NCBI GenBank assembly: GCA_012270385.1
Contig: JAAXIK010000222.1
Span: forward strand, 1 to 45,865
DNA length: 45,865 nucleotides
Reading direction: 5' to 3'
DNA from: Rubripirellula sp.
Lineage (GTDB): Bacteria > Planctomycetota > Planctomycetia > Pirellulales > Pirellulaceae
The number at the start of each line of letters is the position of its first letter. Positions within the stretch are counted from its first letter, which is position 1. The notes beneath the pieces are model-generated. The model was not told the origin of the DNA, did not search any database, and saw only the letters and a program-made list of their open reading frames with translations. This document shows positions 33,992 to 42,384 of the stretch, piece by piece. Both the position numbers and the translations under genes were made by a program.

Positions 33992-36019
33992 GGCAATTTC
34001 GGGTTCTTTAATCTCACTCACTTGCAGTTCATCTTCGACACGTTTACCCAAAAAACGGACGACGAGAATAATACCTATCGAAGCACCAAACAAGCATAGC
34101 CAAGGAGAGACTCCCACAGCAGCGGGAAGCGTACCAAATACTACGCTCAAGATCCCCACAAGAATCGCATAGGGCATTTGAGTTCTGACATGCGATATAT
34201 GATCGCAGCCGCTTGCTCTGCTTGCGAACACAGTGGTGTCGGAGATTGGTGAACAATGATCACCAAAGATCGCACCGGCGAGTACCGAACCCGCTGTTGC
34301 GAGCACGATTGAACTATCTAACTGATCTGGCTCACCCGACATCTGTATTGATAATCCAACCGACAGCGGTGTCAGGATTCCCATCGTTCCCCAACTGGTG
34401 CCAGTCGAAAATGCCATGACGCCAGCAAGAATAAAGACTACCGACGGCAATAAGAAGATCGGCAGTTGATTTGACAATAAGCTTGCCAGATATCCCCCGG
34501 TGTCCAAACCATCCTTTTCAGTCATGCCCGATAAAGCCCATGCGAACCACAAGATTAGCATTGCAGGAAGTATTTGTCGTGCACCTTTAATCGAACCTTG
34601 AACACAGATCTTTAGCGAAGTACCCATGACGGCATGTAGTAAAACTGCGCTGGACAAACCTGTCGCACCTCCCACCATCAATGCAAGAAAAGAATCACCG
34701 TTACCAAGTATCTGTCCTATCCTCTTAATCAACCCATCCTCATCGCTAATCGCTTGACTGTCAGCAAGAGTGTTGGTTCCGGTAATGGTGAGGACGGTCA
34801 GCACAGTGATTAAACACAAAAGTACTGGTAGAACTGCCGCGATCCATAGATGACGCGAATCATCTTGACACTTGTCGCCTAAAGGCTTTGAGGAACCACT
34901 CAGCTCTTTATCGGCTTCTATCTCCGATTTAAGCATCGGACCGAAATCCCGCTGCAAAATCGCGACGCTAAATACCATGATTAGTGCTAACCAGGGATAA
35001 AAGCGATAGGGGATCGACCTTAAAAACATTGCGAATGCTGCTTGTGGATCGTCGATTCCCGAACTGGCTAAGCCATCTGATATGTAGCTGATCTCAATCG
35101 CTGTCCAGGTACTGATCAAGGCGATACCCGCTACGGGGGCAGCTGTCGAATCCACGAAATAAGCCAGCTTCTGACGTGATAGCTTGTAACGGTCTGCGGT
35201 GGATCGCATGGTGCCGCCGAGCAAAAGCGTATTGGCATAGTCATCAAAAAAGACGGCGAGCCCAGATGTTGCAATCATCGTCTGTGCTCCTCTTCGGGTC
35301 TTAATACGAGCCGATACACGCTCAATCAAAACCCGCATACCTCCACCTGATTCAAGCGTGCCAACCATTGCTGCCAATAGCAAACTAAAAATCAAAGCCT
35401 GCACATGAGATAAGCTAATTACCGACTCGTAGATCGCTTTGAAAAAGATCTTCGGTGATTGAATCATTACCGTTTGAATGACATCGCTTGTTGGCAAAAC
35501 CAATCTGACAAACTTGGAATCAATCACGCTCCATTCTGGCGCAAACGTCAGCATTTCCAATTCTTCGGTATCCGCATGCCGCCCAATCACCGTTTTGGCA
35601 TCGTCATCTGGATCAAGAGACGCAGTGATCCCTAAATCTTTACTGTTAAATTCCTTTAAAAAATCCTCAACCGTCGCCTCATTCGCTGGTGAATTACTGA
35701 TACCAACCACTACCTCAGGAGTTCCCAGCAATTCTCCAAAAAACAACATCTCTTCGACGCTGACAGGACTACCTGATTCGATTTCGTCATAAATCAAGGC
35801 CACGGATGGCTCGCCGCCTAGGAAAGACGATGCGGACCGAAACCGAACCTGTACTTTCCCATCGCTCCCAAGATCTGAGACAGCCTCAGTGGTTCCCAAA
35901 GCGAGTAAGACTGCTCCTACAAAGCAGCCGGTTGCCAATGGCAGAATGATTCGCCGGGTGAAGACTGCCAGCGCAATCGCTGTCAGGGGTGGAAGTAAAC
36001 TATAAAACCCGAAATCCAT
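33983..36019 (-). CDS. NhaC-family Na+/H+ antiporter with large soluble insertion
   Basis: The 678-residue membrane protein belongs to the NhaC Na+/H+ antiporter family. The hallmark block FFDDYANTLLLGGTMR with YKLSRQKLAYFVDSTAAPVA is present, as are a second conserved core (FSTGTSWGTMGILTPLSVG) and DHCSPISDTTVFASRASGCD. Unlike the usual roughly 450-550-residue proteins, it has about 130 hydrophilic residues between helix 2 and helix 3 (near residues 45-180), containing strand-like segments such as VQVRFRSASSF and SVALIYDEIES. The ATG at 36019 is chosen over an upstream TTG because GGAGAG (36025-36030) lies five bases before it. It is convergent with the aldolase gene. A partner of the Na+-driven symporter is inferred from position only. 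Confidence 0.88.
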   Translation of the reverse strand: MDFGFYSLLPPLTAIALAVFTRRIILPLATGCFVGAVLLALGTTEAVSDLGSDGKVQVRFRSASSFLGGEPSVALIYDEIESGSPVSVEEMLFFGELLGTPEVVVGISNSPANEATVEDFLKEFNSKDLGITASLDPDDDAKTVIGRHADTEELEMLTFAPEWSVIDSKFVRLVLPTSDVIQTVMIQSPKIFFKAIYESVISLSHVQALIFSLLLAAMVGTLESGGGMRVLIERVSARIKTRRGAQTMIATSGLAVFFDDYANTLLLGGTMRSTADRYKLSRQKLAYFVDSTAAPVAGIALISTWTAIEISYISDGLASSGIDDPQAAFAMFLRSIPYRFYPWLALIMVFSVAILQRDFGPMLKSEIEADKELSGSSKPLGDKCQDDSRHLWIAAVLPVLLCLITVLTVLTITGTNTLADSQAISDEDGLIKRIGQILGNGDSFLALMVGGATGLSSAVLLHAVMGTSLKICVQGSIKGARQILPAMLILWFAWALSGMTEKDGLDTGGYLASLLSNQLPIFLLPSVVFILAGVMAFSTGTSWGTMGILTPLSVGLSIQMSGEPDQLDSSIVLATAGSVLAGAIFGDHCSPISDTTVFASRASGCDHISHVRTQMPYAILVGILSVVFGTLPAAVGVSPWLCLFGASIGIILVVRFLGKRVEDELQVSEIKEPEIANH

Positions 36020-36322
36020 CACTGCTCTCCACAATAAGATCTACACAGCCAACAATAGGTTAACAAACAACTCAGCGAGATAAGACAGCTAGAATCACTC
36101 GCAACAGTAAAAAATCCAGTACTTTCGATTCGCCAAGAAATGGATGTAGCCCAAACCGATATGCATCAGTAAAGGTTCTTGAATCGTCACCGCAAAAAAC
36201 TCTGCGGATAGCAGCTTCCACCGTGACGGATTCAAGCGTAGAAGTGGGTGGTAGAGCCTCACAGCGGACAAGTTAAACTAGATTTAGGATCTGATTTTTT
36301 ACGTGAACGAAAGACTAATATT
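36020..36322. other. Divergent intergenic region
   Basis: About 300 bp separate the antiporter and the endonuclease/phosphatase gene. GGAGAG for the antiporter is at 36025-36030. CCGCA and TGCGG near 36191-36208 can form a 5-bp stem. No promoter could be assigned with confidence. Confidence 0.4.
36025..36030 (-). promoter_or_regulatory. Shine-Dalgarno site of the antiporter gene
   Basis: GGAGAG on the minus strand lies five bases before the ATG at 36019 and decides that start over the TTG at 36034. Confidence 0.65.
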
Positions 36323-37273
36323 GTGAAATCAAAGATGATCATCCTTTGCGTCAACGTGCTACTGCTTGGCTTGTTTTCACTTGACTTGCAAGCTCAGAAT
36401 GAAGGCGCGAAAACGATCAGAGTCATGACCTTCAATCTCTGGCGAGGTGGATTAAACGGTGGTCAACCACTGGAGCAATCAATTAAAGCCATTGAGCTCG
36501 CTCAAGCAGACATAGTTGGCCTGCAGGAAACTCATCATGGTGATATTGATAACGGCAAGAAGATAGCAGCAAAACTTGGATGGCACTATTTTCAGCAGGG
36601 CGGCAGAACAGCAGTACTGAGTCGGTACCCAATCGTGGGATCAACAACCAGAAAATGGGGTGTGAGGATTCAACTCCCTTCGAAGACGACACTGCATTTT
36701 TTTAATGCACACTTTCCCGCCTCACCGTATCAACCTTATCAGATTCTTAAGATCCCCTACGGAGACGCTCCATTCATTTCAACCTCCCACCAGGCGGTCG
36801 AATGGGCTCTGAAATCCCGCGGAGCTCAAGTGGATAGTCTGCTTCAAGAGCTAATCCCGACTCTTCAAGCGAAGGAACCAGTGGTTTTAACTGGTGATTT
36901 CAATGAACCTTCTTTTCAAGATTGGACGCAAAAAGCGGCTGATAAAAAACTCGTTCCGCTCGCTGTACCCTACCCCACCACCAAACAGATCAGCGAAGCA
37001 GGTATGAGGGATACCTACCGAACCATTCACCCGGATGAAATAAAAGAACGAGGTCATACCTGGACGAATACAACCACACCTGAGGATCCAAATGATTTTC
37101 ACGACAGAATTGACTTTGTCTTCGTGAAAAATCTAACAGTGCAAAATGCTCAAGTAGTAGGTGAATCGACTGACAATGCTGATATTGTCCTGACACCATG
37201 GCCGTCCGATCATCGCGGTGTAGTTGCTAAAGTGGCTATCACCCTGAATGATGATTCCTTCTCGATTGATTAA
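36323..37273 (+). CDS. Exported endonuclease/exonuclease/phosphatase-family protein
   Basis: The product (about 317 residues) has the EEP fold shared by DNase I, AP endonucleases, sphingomyelinases and inositol phosphatases. The catalytic blocks are visible: MTFNLWRGG at the start of the domain, GLQETHH with the metal Glu, ALSR-type segment TAVLSRYP, VVLTGDFNEPSF with the Asp-Asn pair, and TPWPSDHRGVVA with the final Asp-His. A signal peptide (MIILCVNVLLLGLFSLDLQAQ) precedes it, so it acts outside the cytoplasm. The GTG at 36323 (MKSKMIIL) gives a basic n-region; the ATG at 36335 is an equal alternative. The frame from 36248 is probably too long. Whether it is a nuclease or a phosphodiesterase cannot be told. 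Confidence 0.85.
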   Translation: MKSKMIILCVNVLLLGLFSLDLQAQNEGAKTIRVMTFNLWRGGLNGGQPLEQSIKAIELAQADIVGLQETHHGDIDNGKKIAAKLGWHYFQQGGRTAVLSRYPIVGSTTRKWGVRIQLPSKTTLHFFNAHFPASPYQPYQILKIPYGDAPFISTSHQAVEWALKSRGAQVDSLLQELIPTLQAKEPVVLTGDFNEPSFQDWTQKAADKKLVPLAVPYPTTKQISEAGMRDTYRTIHPDEIKERGHTWTNTTTPEDPNDFHDRIDFVFVKNLTVQNAQVVGESTDNADIVLTPWPSDHRGVVAKVAITLNDDSFSID

Positions 37274-37280
37274 TAGCTGC

Positions 37281-37297
37281 TCATCATGGAGTGATGA
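37281..37297. terminator. Small hairpin between convergent genes
   Basis: TCATCA (37281-37286) pairs with TGATGA (37292-37297) around five bases, between the stops of the EEP and oxygenase genes. It is short and lacks a T-tract. Confidence 0.25.
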
Positions 37298-37306
37298 TCC
37301 ATCAGT

Positions 37307-38011
37307 CTAAGGCATCTGATAGATATCCTCCGCTCGCTGAAATAATATCCATGACGTCACGATATACTTATCACTCGATTTGGGTATCGCTCCCTTGTGG
37401 GTATGGGTGAAACCAGCAGGTGCGATCACCATCCTTCCAATCTTCGGAGAGATGGATTGGTTCTGATAAAAGAATTCAGTCTGCCCACCGTCACTTACGG
37501 TATTCAGGAAAAACATAAAAAGTAAAACGCGATGCAAGGATTCACAGCTCGAATCCTGTGGGTAGATTTCTGAGTGCCAATGATGGTAACCACCGCTAAG
37601 CTGCCGATACTTCTGAAGATTCAGGTATCCCGGTCTGTAGAAGCGCAGCACAATAGCCCGCAATTGATCATCCGGAACACGGTGAATATTTTCCGGGGAC
37701 AGCTCAACCACTTCGCCCTTATCAATCTCAATTGTCGGTGCAAGTGCACCACAAACCAGAAAAGGATGCTGACGCACATATTGCGTAAGCTTGGCTGCTG
37801 TAACGTTCAAAAGTTGCTGACTGATCTCTGTCCATTCCTGATATTCTGAGATACAGCAATCAATTGAATCTTTCTTATTCGGATCTACCCCGGAACCTAC
37901 TTGACCAGGCGTGTGCACTTGAGGGAATGATTCAAATGTTTGGATGATTTTCTCGCAGAAGTCTGGATTCAATGCATCATCAAAGACACCGATCAACTGG
38001 TTTTCTTTCAT
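37307..38011 (-). CDS. 2OG-Fe(II) oxygenase, prolyl-hydroxylase-like
   Basis: The 234-residue product is a cytoplasmic-looking 2-oxoglutarate/Fe(II) dioxygenase. The iron site is His146 and Glu148 in YHHWHSEIYP and the distal His in PAGFTHTHKG (His203 or His205), with the 2OG-binding basic residue expected near KYIVTSW. The first acidic ligand is Glu rather than the more usual Asp; I recall WHxE in a cyanophage and bacterial prolyl-4-hydroxylase-like subgroup, so this may be normal. FLNTVSDGGQTEFFYQ is also typical of that subgroup. It stands alone, convergent with the EEP gene. Substrate is unknown; a peptidyl proline or small molecule are both possible. Confidence 0.85.
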   Translation of the reverse strand: MKENQLIGVFDDALNPDFCEKIIQTFESFPQVHTPGQVGSGVDPNKKDSIDCCISEYQEWTEISQQLLNVTAAKLTQYVRQHPFLVCGALAPTIEIDKGEVVELSPENIHRVPDDQLRAIVLRFYRPGYLNLQKYRQLSGGYHHWHSEIYPQDSSCESLHRVLLFMFFLNTVSDGGQTEFFYQNQSISPKIGRMVIAPAGFTHTHKGAIPKSSDKYIVTSWILFQRAEDIYQMP

Positions 38012-38154
38012 CCGTTAATCAATCACCCTGTAAGTAAAAGTAACCGGCCAAAATGAACCATCGATCGACGATCTGTCTGACAGCACACCATTTTCTTGTG
38101 TTCAAATATTGATCGTAACACAAGCAAATATTCAGGAAATGTTCTTGATTGGGT

Positions 38155-41100
38155 TTATTCTGATAGCTCATCTTTCAGGTGATGAAACAACCTGTCAACA
38201 GATGCAGTGGTATCAGTATCAGAGCGAAGAAACGAAACCAGACTCGATATTGACTCGTTTCGCGCTATACTTAATTCACTCATGATCGAGTCAACGATTG
38301 AATTGAGTTGACCAAGCTTTGAATTTCCCCATACTCCTTGGGTTTGACTCGCCTCACCCTCCCCGATCGTACCGAAGTTCATTAAAGAACCCAGATTAGA
38401 GGTGGGAATTGAATTCAAGAACTGTAGATCGAAGTCTGATCCCGTAAAGGTACGCTGCTCCGCATTGGGGCTGCTTTGCAATGCAAATCCAGTATTCTGA
38501 TTGGAAACACCCAACAGCACACCCGCTTCCATCGCGAGAACGCCAACCACCTCAGTAGTGTGGCCCAGCTCCGAATCACGAGAGCCTTCCTCTTCAACGA
38601 ATACTGTAACACTCGTGGACGTTTGCGAACGATGGCGAACTGTCGCTGCATCGCGGCCATCTCTTGTTTGCATATCGCTAAGGACCACTGGATTCACTGC
38701 ACCGTCGATACTGCCGAAATTAATTGTTGAATTCCGGTGCGTTACCGTATTACCAGTCTTCAACGCATTGAGGGAGATATTTCCGCTGGTTGCAATCCCT
38801 GTATCAATAGCAACAAAGCCAACTTGTTCGGTACCATGAAGGCGATCAGCAGCTTCTTCTTCATTTAATTGAATCTGAAAATCTTCGGTGCTGACATTAC
38901 GAATTCTTTCGGTAACTGCCGCTGGATCGTTGTTGGTCATCACTTGGCTGATGATCAAAGGAGGGGTTACGAAAGTGGTCCCGAAGGCGGTGGTTCGGAA
39001 AGATTCGTTCGTCAGATCCACACTACCGGCAACCAAATTTGTACCGTCAGTCAAACGATGAACTCCAGCTTCCATCACTAAGAATCCGATATCTTCCGTT
39101 GTGTGCCTACCATCTCGGTAATCCCACTCTTGAAATCGAATTTGAAAACTGTTGTTAGTCACACTGCGAACTCGAACAACACCTTGATGTCCGCCATCTC
39201 TTGTCGCACCTCCAGCGACAACAACAGGATTCACAAAATCATTCGGGAGGTTAATGGTTTTCCAAACATGCGTTACATCGATCGCCGTACCTGCGTAACC
39301 AATGACTTGTTCGCTAGTGGTGACCTCGGTCACGGTAACACGGACCGTGGCGGTGTCGGTCGCAGAACCATCGCTAACCACGTAGGTAAACGAGTCACTG
39401 CCAAAGAAGCCCGCATTGGGGGTGTATGTCACCGTCCCATTGCCATTGTTCACCACACTGCCATTCGATGCTGTGCCGACGCTTTCAATCGAAAGACTAT
39501 CTCCATCGATATCCGTATCGTTGGCGACCAGGCTGATCGTGACAGCTACATCCTCTTCGGTGGTAGCCGAATCGTCGTTCGCTACTGGATTGTCATTTAC
39601 CGCTGTAACGGTCACGCTCACCGTCGCTGTGTCCGTCAGTCCCGTACCATCATTAATCGTGTAAGTGAATGAGTCGCTGCCGTTAAAATTAGCACTCGGC
39701 GTGTAAACCAGATTGCTACCGCTGATCACCACGCTGCCATTTGTACCCTGGGTGAATGACTCGATCGTCAGAGTATCCCCATCAGCATCACTGTCATTGG
39801 ATAATACAGCTACCGACACCTCGCTATCCTCAGCAACTGTAGCGGTGTCATCTACCGCTACTGGGGCGTTGGTGACCTCGGTCACGGTAACACGGACCGT
39901 GGCGGTGTCGGTCGCAGAACCATCGCTAACCACGTAGGTAAACGAGTCACTGCCAAAGAAGCCCGCATTGGGGGTGTATGTCACCGTCCCATTGCCATTG
40001 TTCACCACACTGCCATTCGATGCTGTGCCGACGCTTTCAATCGAAAGACTATCTCCATCGATATCCGTATCGTTGGCGACCAGGCTGATCGTGACAGCTA
40101 CATCCTCTTCGGTGGTAGCCGAATCGTCGTTCGCTACTGGATTGTCATTTACCGCTGTAACGGTCACGCTCACCGTCGCTGTGTCCGTCAGTCCCGTACC
40201 ATCATTAATCGTGTAAGTGAATGAGTCGCTGCCGTTAAAATTAGCACTCGGCGTGTAAACCAGATTGCTACCGCTGATCACCACGCTGCCATTTGTACCC
40301 TGGGTGAATGACTCGATCGTCAGAGTATCCCCATCAGCATCACTGTCATTGGATAATACAGCTACCGACACCTCGCTATCCTCAGCAACTGTAGCGGTGT
40401 CATCTACCGCTACTGGGGCGTTTCCTTGATTACCGCTCGTCTTAATTAGGTCCATCGCGGCCCCGAGATCCAAGACGCCGTCACCAACAAGGTTCAAATG
40501 TTCCGGACGCGCCGTACTCAGCATTGCATCCTTGATGTCTAAGTAACTGAGCTCAGGACGCTCAGCCCACAACAATGCTGCTGCTCCTGCAACGTGCGGA
40601 GCGGCCATTGAAGTCCCAGAACTGTATACATACCCACCGTTTGTATAAGTGCTACCAATCTGGGTGCCCGGTGCCGCAATTTGAACGGATTCAGTTCCCC
40701 AATGTGAGTAGCTGGCGAAACTTCCATCAGAATCGGTGGCGGCGACAGTGATCACGTTGTCGTGAACCTTACTTAATTCCGCGGGCCATGAATTGAAACT
40801 ACCATCCATGTTTGACGCAGGAATTGTCGAACGTGAATTCCCAGCAGCAACCACATAAAGCACTCCAGCGTCTTTAGCTCGCCCAACTGCATTAGAAATG
40901 GTCTGTGAACCACCCACATTCGAGCCGGCATAGCCATAGCTATTATTTGTGATCTTTGCCCCATTATCCGTAGCGTAATCAATGGCTCTCGCAACGTCAG
41001 CGTTGCTACCGGTCCCAATCACTTTCAGCGCCATCAAACTTGCATTCCAGCCCACACCCGTCACACCGATGGAATTGTTTCCTCTTGCTCCGATCGTGCC

Positions 41101-41769
41101 TGCAACATGCGTCCCGTGACCATTATCGTCACGTGGATCCGGATCTTCGTTATCGAAGTCATAGCCGAAGAAATCATCGACGTATCCATTGCCATCGTCA
41201 TCGATCCCGTTCCCTGCTATCTCATCTGAATTCGTCCACATGTTGTCAACTAAGTCAGGATGATCATATTCGACACCTGAATCAATCACACCCACGATAA
41301 TCGAACTACTATCGGTCCTCGTGTCCCAAGCGGTCTCGGCATTGATATCAGGCAGACCCCACAAAACCCCATAAAACTGATCATTCGGTACCGCAGCAGC
41401 CTGCATGCGATAGTTGGGCTCGGCAAAATCAACAAGATCGAGTCCGTTGTAATGGCGAACAAGTTCTTCAACTGACTGCCCCGGTAATACTGGCATTTCC
41501 CACAATTGAGAATCTGAACGAAATCCCTGTCCCAACGGTGCATTTAAGACCGCTGATCTTTCAGTTGGCAAATCCGTGCCACTCCACATCTTCAAAGAGT
41601 CAACTTTGACATCGTCCCTGAACCGCACAAGAACCTCAGTATGGGTGTAGTCGGACGCTTCTAAGAGACTGAAGTCAATAAAGTGGGCCGCTAGTAGGTG
41701 TCTCTTTTCTAACTGCTCAAAGCGTCGCGTGGTTCGCCTTCGGGAACGGAATCTAAGTCTGCCAATCAT
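38155..41769 (-). CDS. Secreted S8 (subtilisin) protease with cadherin-like tandem repeats
   Basis: The 1204-residue product begins with a basic segment and an LEPR-like motif (RFEQLEKRHLLAA, residues 16-28) known at the N-terminus of planctomycete surface proteins. A propeptide-like region (about 40-130) leads to the S8 domain with Asp163 (GVIDSGVEYDHPD), His218 (NGHGTHVAG), Asn311 and Ser387 (SGTSMAAPHVAG); the triad is complete. Residues 450-817 are four Ig/cadherin-like domains (VAVDDTATVAEDS, SDSFTYTINDGTG) made of two identical 184-residue units. Residues 825-1110 hold three further repeats ending in HTTEDIGFLVMEAG-like strands. The ribosome site AGGTAGAGG precedes the ATG. It is probably a large cell-surface or extracellular protease. 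Confidence 0.93.
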   Translation of the reverse strand: MIGRLRFRSRRRTTRRFEQLEKRHLLAAHFIDFSLLEASDYTHTEVLVRFRDDVKVDSLKMWSGTDLPTERSAVLNAPLGQGFRSDSQLWEMPVLPGQSVEELVRHYNGLDLVDFAEPNYRMQAAAVPNDQFYGVLWGLPDINAETAWDTRTDSSSIIVGVIDSGVEYDHPDLVDNMWTNSDEIAGNGIDDDGNGYVDDFFGYDFDNEDPDPRDDNGHGTHVAGTIGARGNNSIGVTGVGWNASLMALKVIGTGSNADVARAIDYATDNGAKITNNSYGYAGSNVGGSQTISNAVGRAKDAGVLYVVAAGNSRSTIPASNMDGSFNSWPAELSKVHDNVITVAATDSDGSFASYSHWGTESVQIAAPGTQIGSTYTNGGYVYSSGTSMAAPHVAGAAALLWAERPELSYLDIKDAMLSTARPEHLNLVGDGVLDLGAAMDLIKTSGNQGNAPVAVDDTATVAEDSEVSVAVLSNDSDADGDTLTIESFTQGTNGSVVISGSNLVYTPSANFNGSDSFTYTINDGTGLTDTATVSVTVTAVNDNPVANDDSATTEEDVAVTISLVANDTDIDGDSLSIESVGTASNGSVVNNGNGTVTYTPNAGFFGSDSFTYVVSDGSATDTATVRVTVTEVTNAPVAVDDTATVAEDSEVSVAVLSNDSDADGDTLTIESFTQGTNGSVVISGSNLVYTPSANFNGSDSFTYTINDGTGLTDTATVSVTVTAVNDNPVANDDSATTEEDVAVTISLVANDTDIDGDSLSIESVGTASNGSVVNNGNGTVTYTPNAGFFGSDSFTYVVSDGSATDTATVRVTVTEVTTSEQVIGYAGTAIDVTHVWKTINLPNDFVNPVVVAGGATRDGGHQGVVRVRSVTNNSFQIRFQEWDYRDGRHTTEDIGFLVMEAGVHRLTDGTNLVAGSVDLTNESFRTTAFGTTFVTPPLIISQVMTNNDPAAVTERIRNVSTEDFQIQLNEEEAADRLHGTEQVGFVAIDTGIATSGNISLNALKTGNTVTHRNSTINFGSIDGAVNPVVLSDMQTRDGRDAATVRHRSQTSTSVTVFVEEEGSRDSELGHTTEVVGVLAMEAGVLLGVSNQNTGFALQSSPNAEQRTFTGSDFDLQFLNSIPTSNLGSLMNFGTIGEGEASQTQGVWGNSKLGQLNSIVDSIMSELSIARNESISSLVSFLRSDTDTTASVDRLFHHLKDELSE
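39319..39870 (-). repeat. 552-bp direct repeat, copy 2 in gene order
   Basis: This unit is identical by eye to 39871-40422 over its full 552 bp, equal to 184 codons and so in frame. It encodes residues 634-817 of the S8 protease, with two Ig/cadherin-like domains. Confidence 0.9.
39871..40422 (-). repeat. 552-bp direct repeat, copy 1 in gene order
   Basis: This unit encodes residues 450-633 of the S8 protease and is directly abutted to its twin with no spacer. No substitution was seen between copies, including at third codon positions. Confidence 0.9.
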
Positions 41770-42384
41770 TACCTCTACCTACTTGGAAAAGAAAGAGTCG
41801 AAAGAGAACGGTGCCAACTCGGACGCCTACAACAACAGCGACACGTGTGAATCATTCAACTTGATGTCACAATCTCAAGTGTGTGATGCGAGAACCGAAT
41901 AGGAACACGGATCCTTAACTTGAGTGAGTGGCGTCGCTTAGCGGATGCTCACACTGCAAATTTCAGTCTACGGCCAAATGCACCAAGCCTGAGCTCACCA
42001 GCACCTTTTTTTTGAATAATAGAAGCCCAAACGTGACACCTAGGGAAACTAGGTCATATTGGTAAGTGACTGCACTCCCCCAGCCACTCCGGTTAACTCT
42101 CGAATACTCGGCTTTTGTGCTCTTTCCAGAAACGGAGTACTGCACAGGTAGCGTCGAGCCAATGAAGATTGATTTTGTTCTCCCCAGAAAGCCCTCTAAT
42201 TCTTGGGAGTAGATCATCGAGGAATCACTCAATGCGATGGACGATTGAGCCACGGCCGTAAGCCACATCAACGATTCGCCTCATATCGCGGCAGAAAAAG
42301 GGAACGAAGCAATTTACTTACTGGGCATGACGTGCGATAAACCGTTGACCCGGTATGCTCTGTCACCAACCCCAGAAGGCCAAT
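41770..42384. other. Intergenic region with one weak minus-strand open frame
   Basis: In this 615-bp stretch the only sizeable frame is 41963-42268 on the minus strand (101 codons), with LPVQYSVSGKSTKAEYSR followed by a hydrophobic VSLGVTFGLLLFKKK. It could be a small membrane protein or a remnant, but I recognise no family and codon use gives no clear help. The protease ribosome site is at 41772-41780. Nothing else is supported. Confidence 0.3.

Noticed and set aside
28740-36019. Mobile element or genomic island
   Set aside because: No transposase, integrase, tRNA junction or flanking direct repeats were found.
37307-38011. HxE instead of HxD iron ligand in the 2OG oxygenase as a sign of inactivity
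   Set aside because: HxE is a known functional variant among 2OG/Fe(II) oxygenases, and the WHxE form appears usual for this subgroup.
39416-40216. Two identical 82-codon plus-strand frames
   Set aside because: They are antisense shadows of the duplicated Ig-like units of the S8 protease and repeat only because the DNA is duplicated.
39319-40422. CRISPR-like or satellite repeat array
   Set aside because: There are only two long in-frame units that encode protein domains, with no short repeat-spacer structure.
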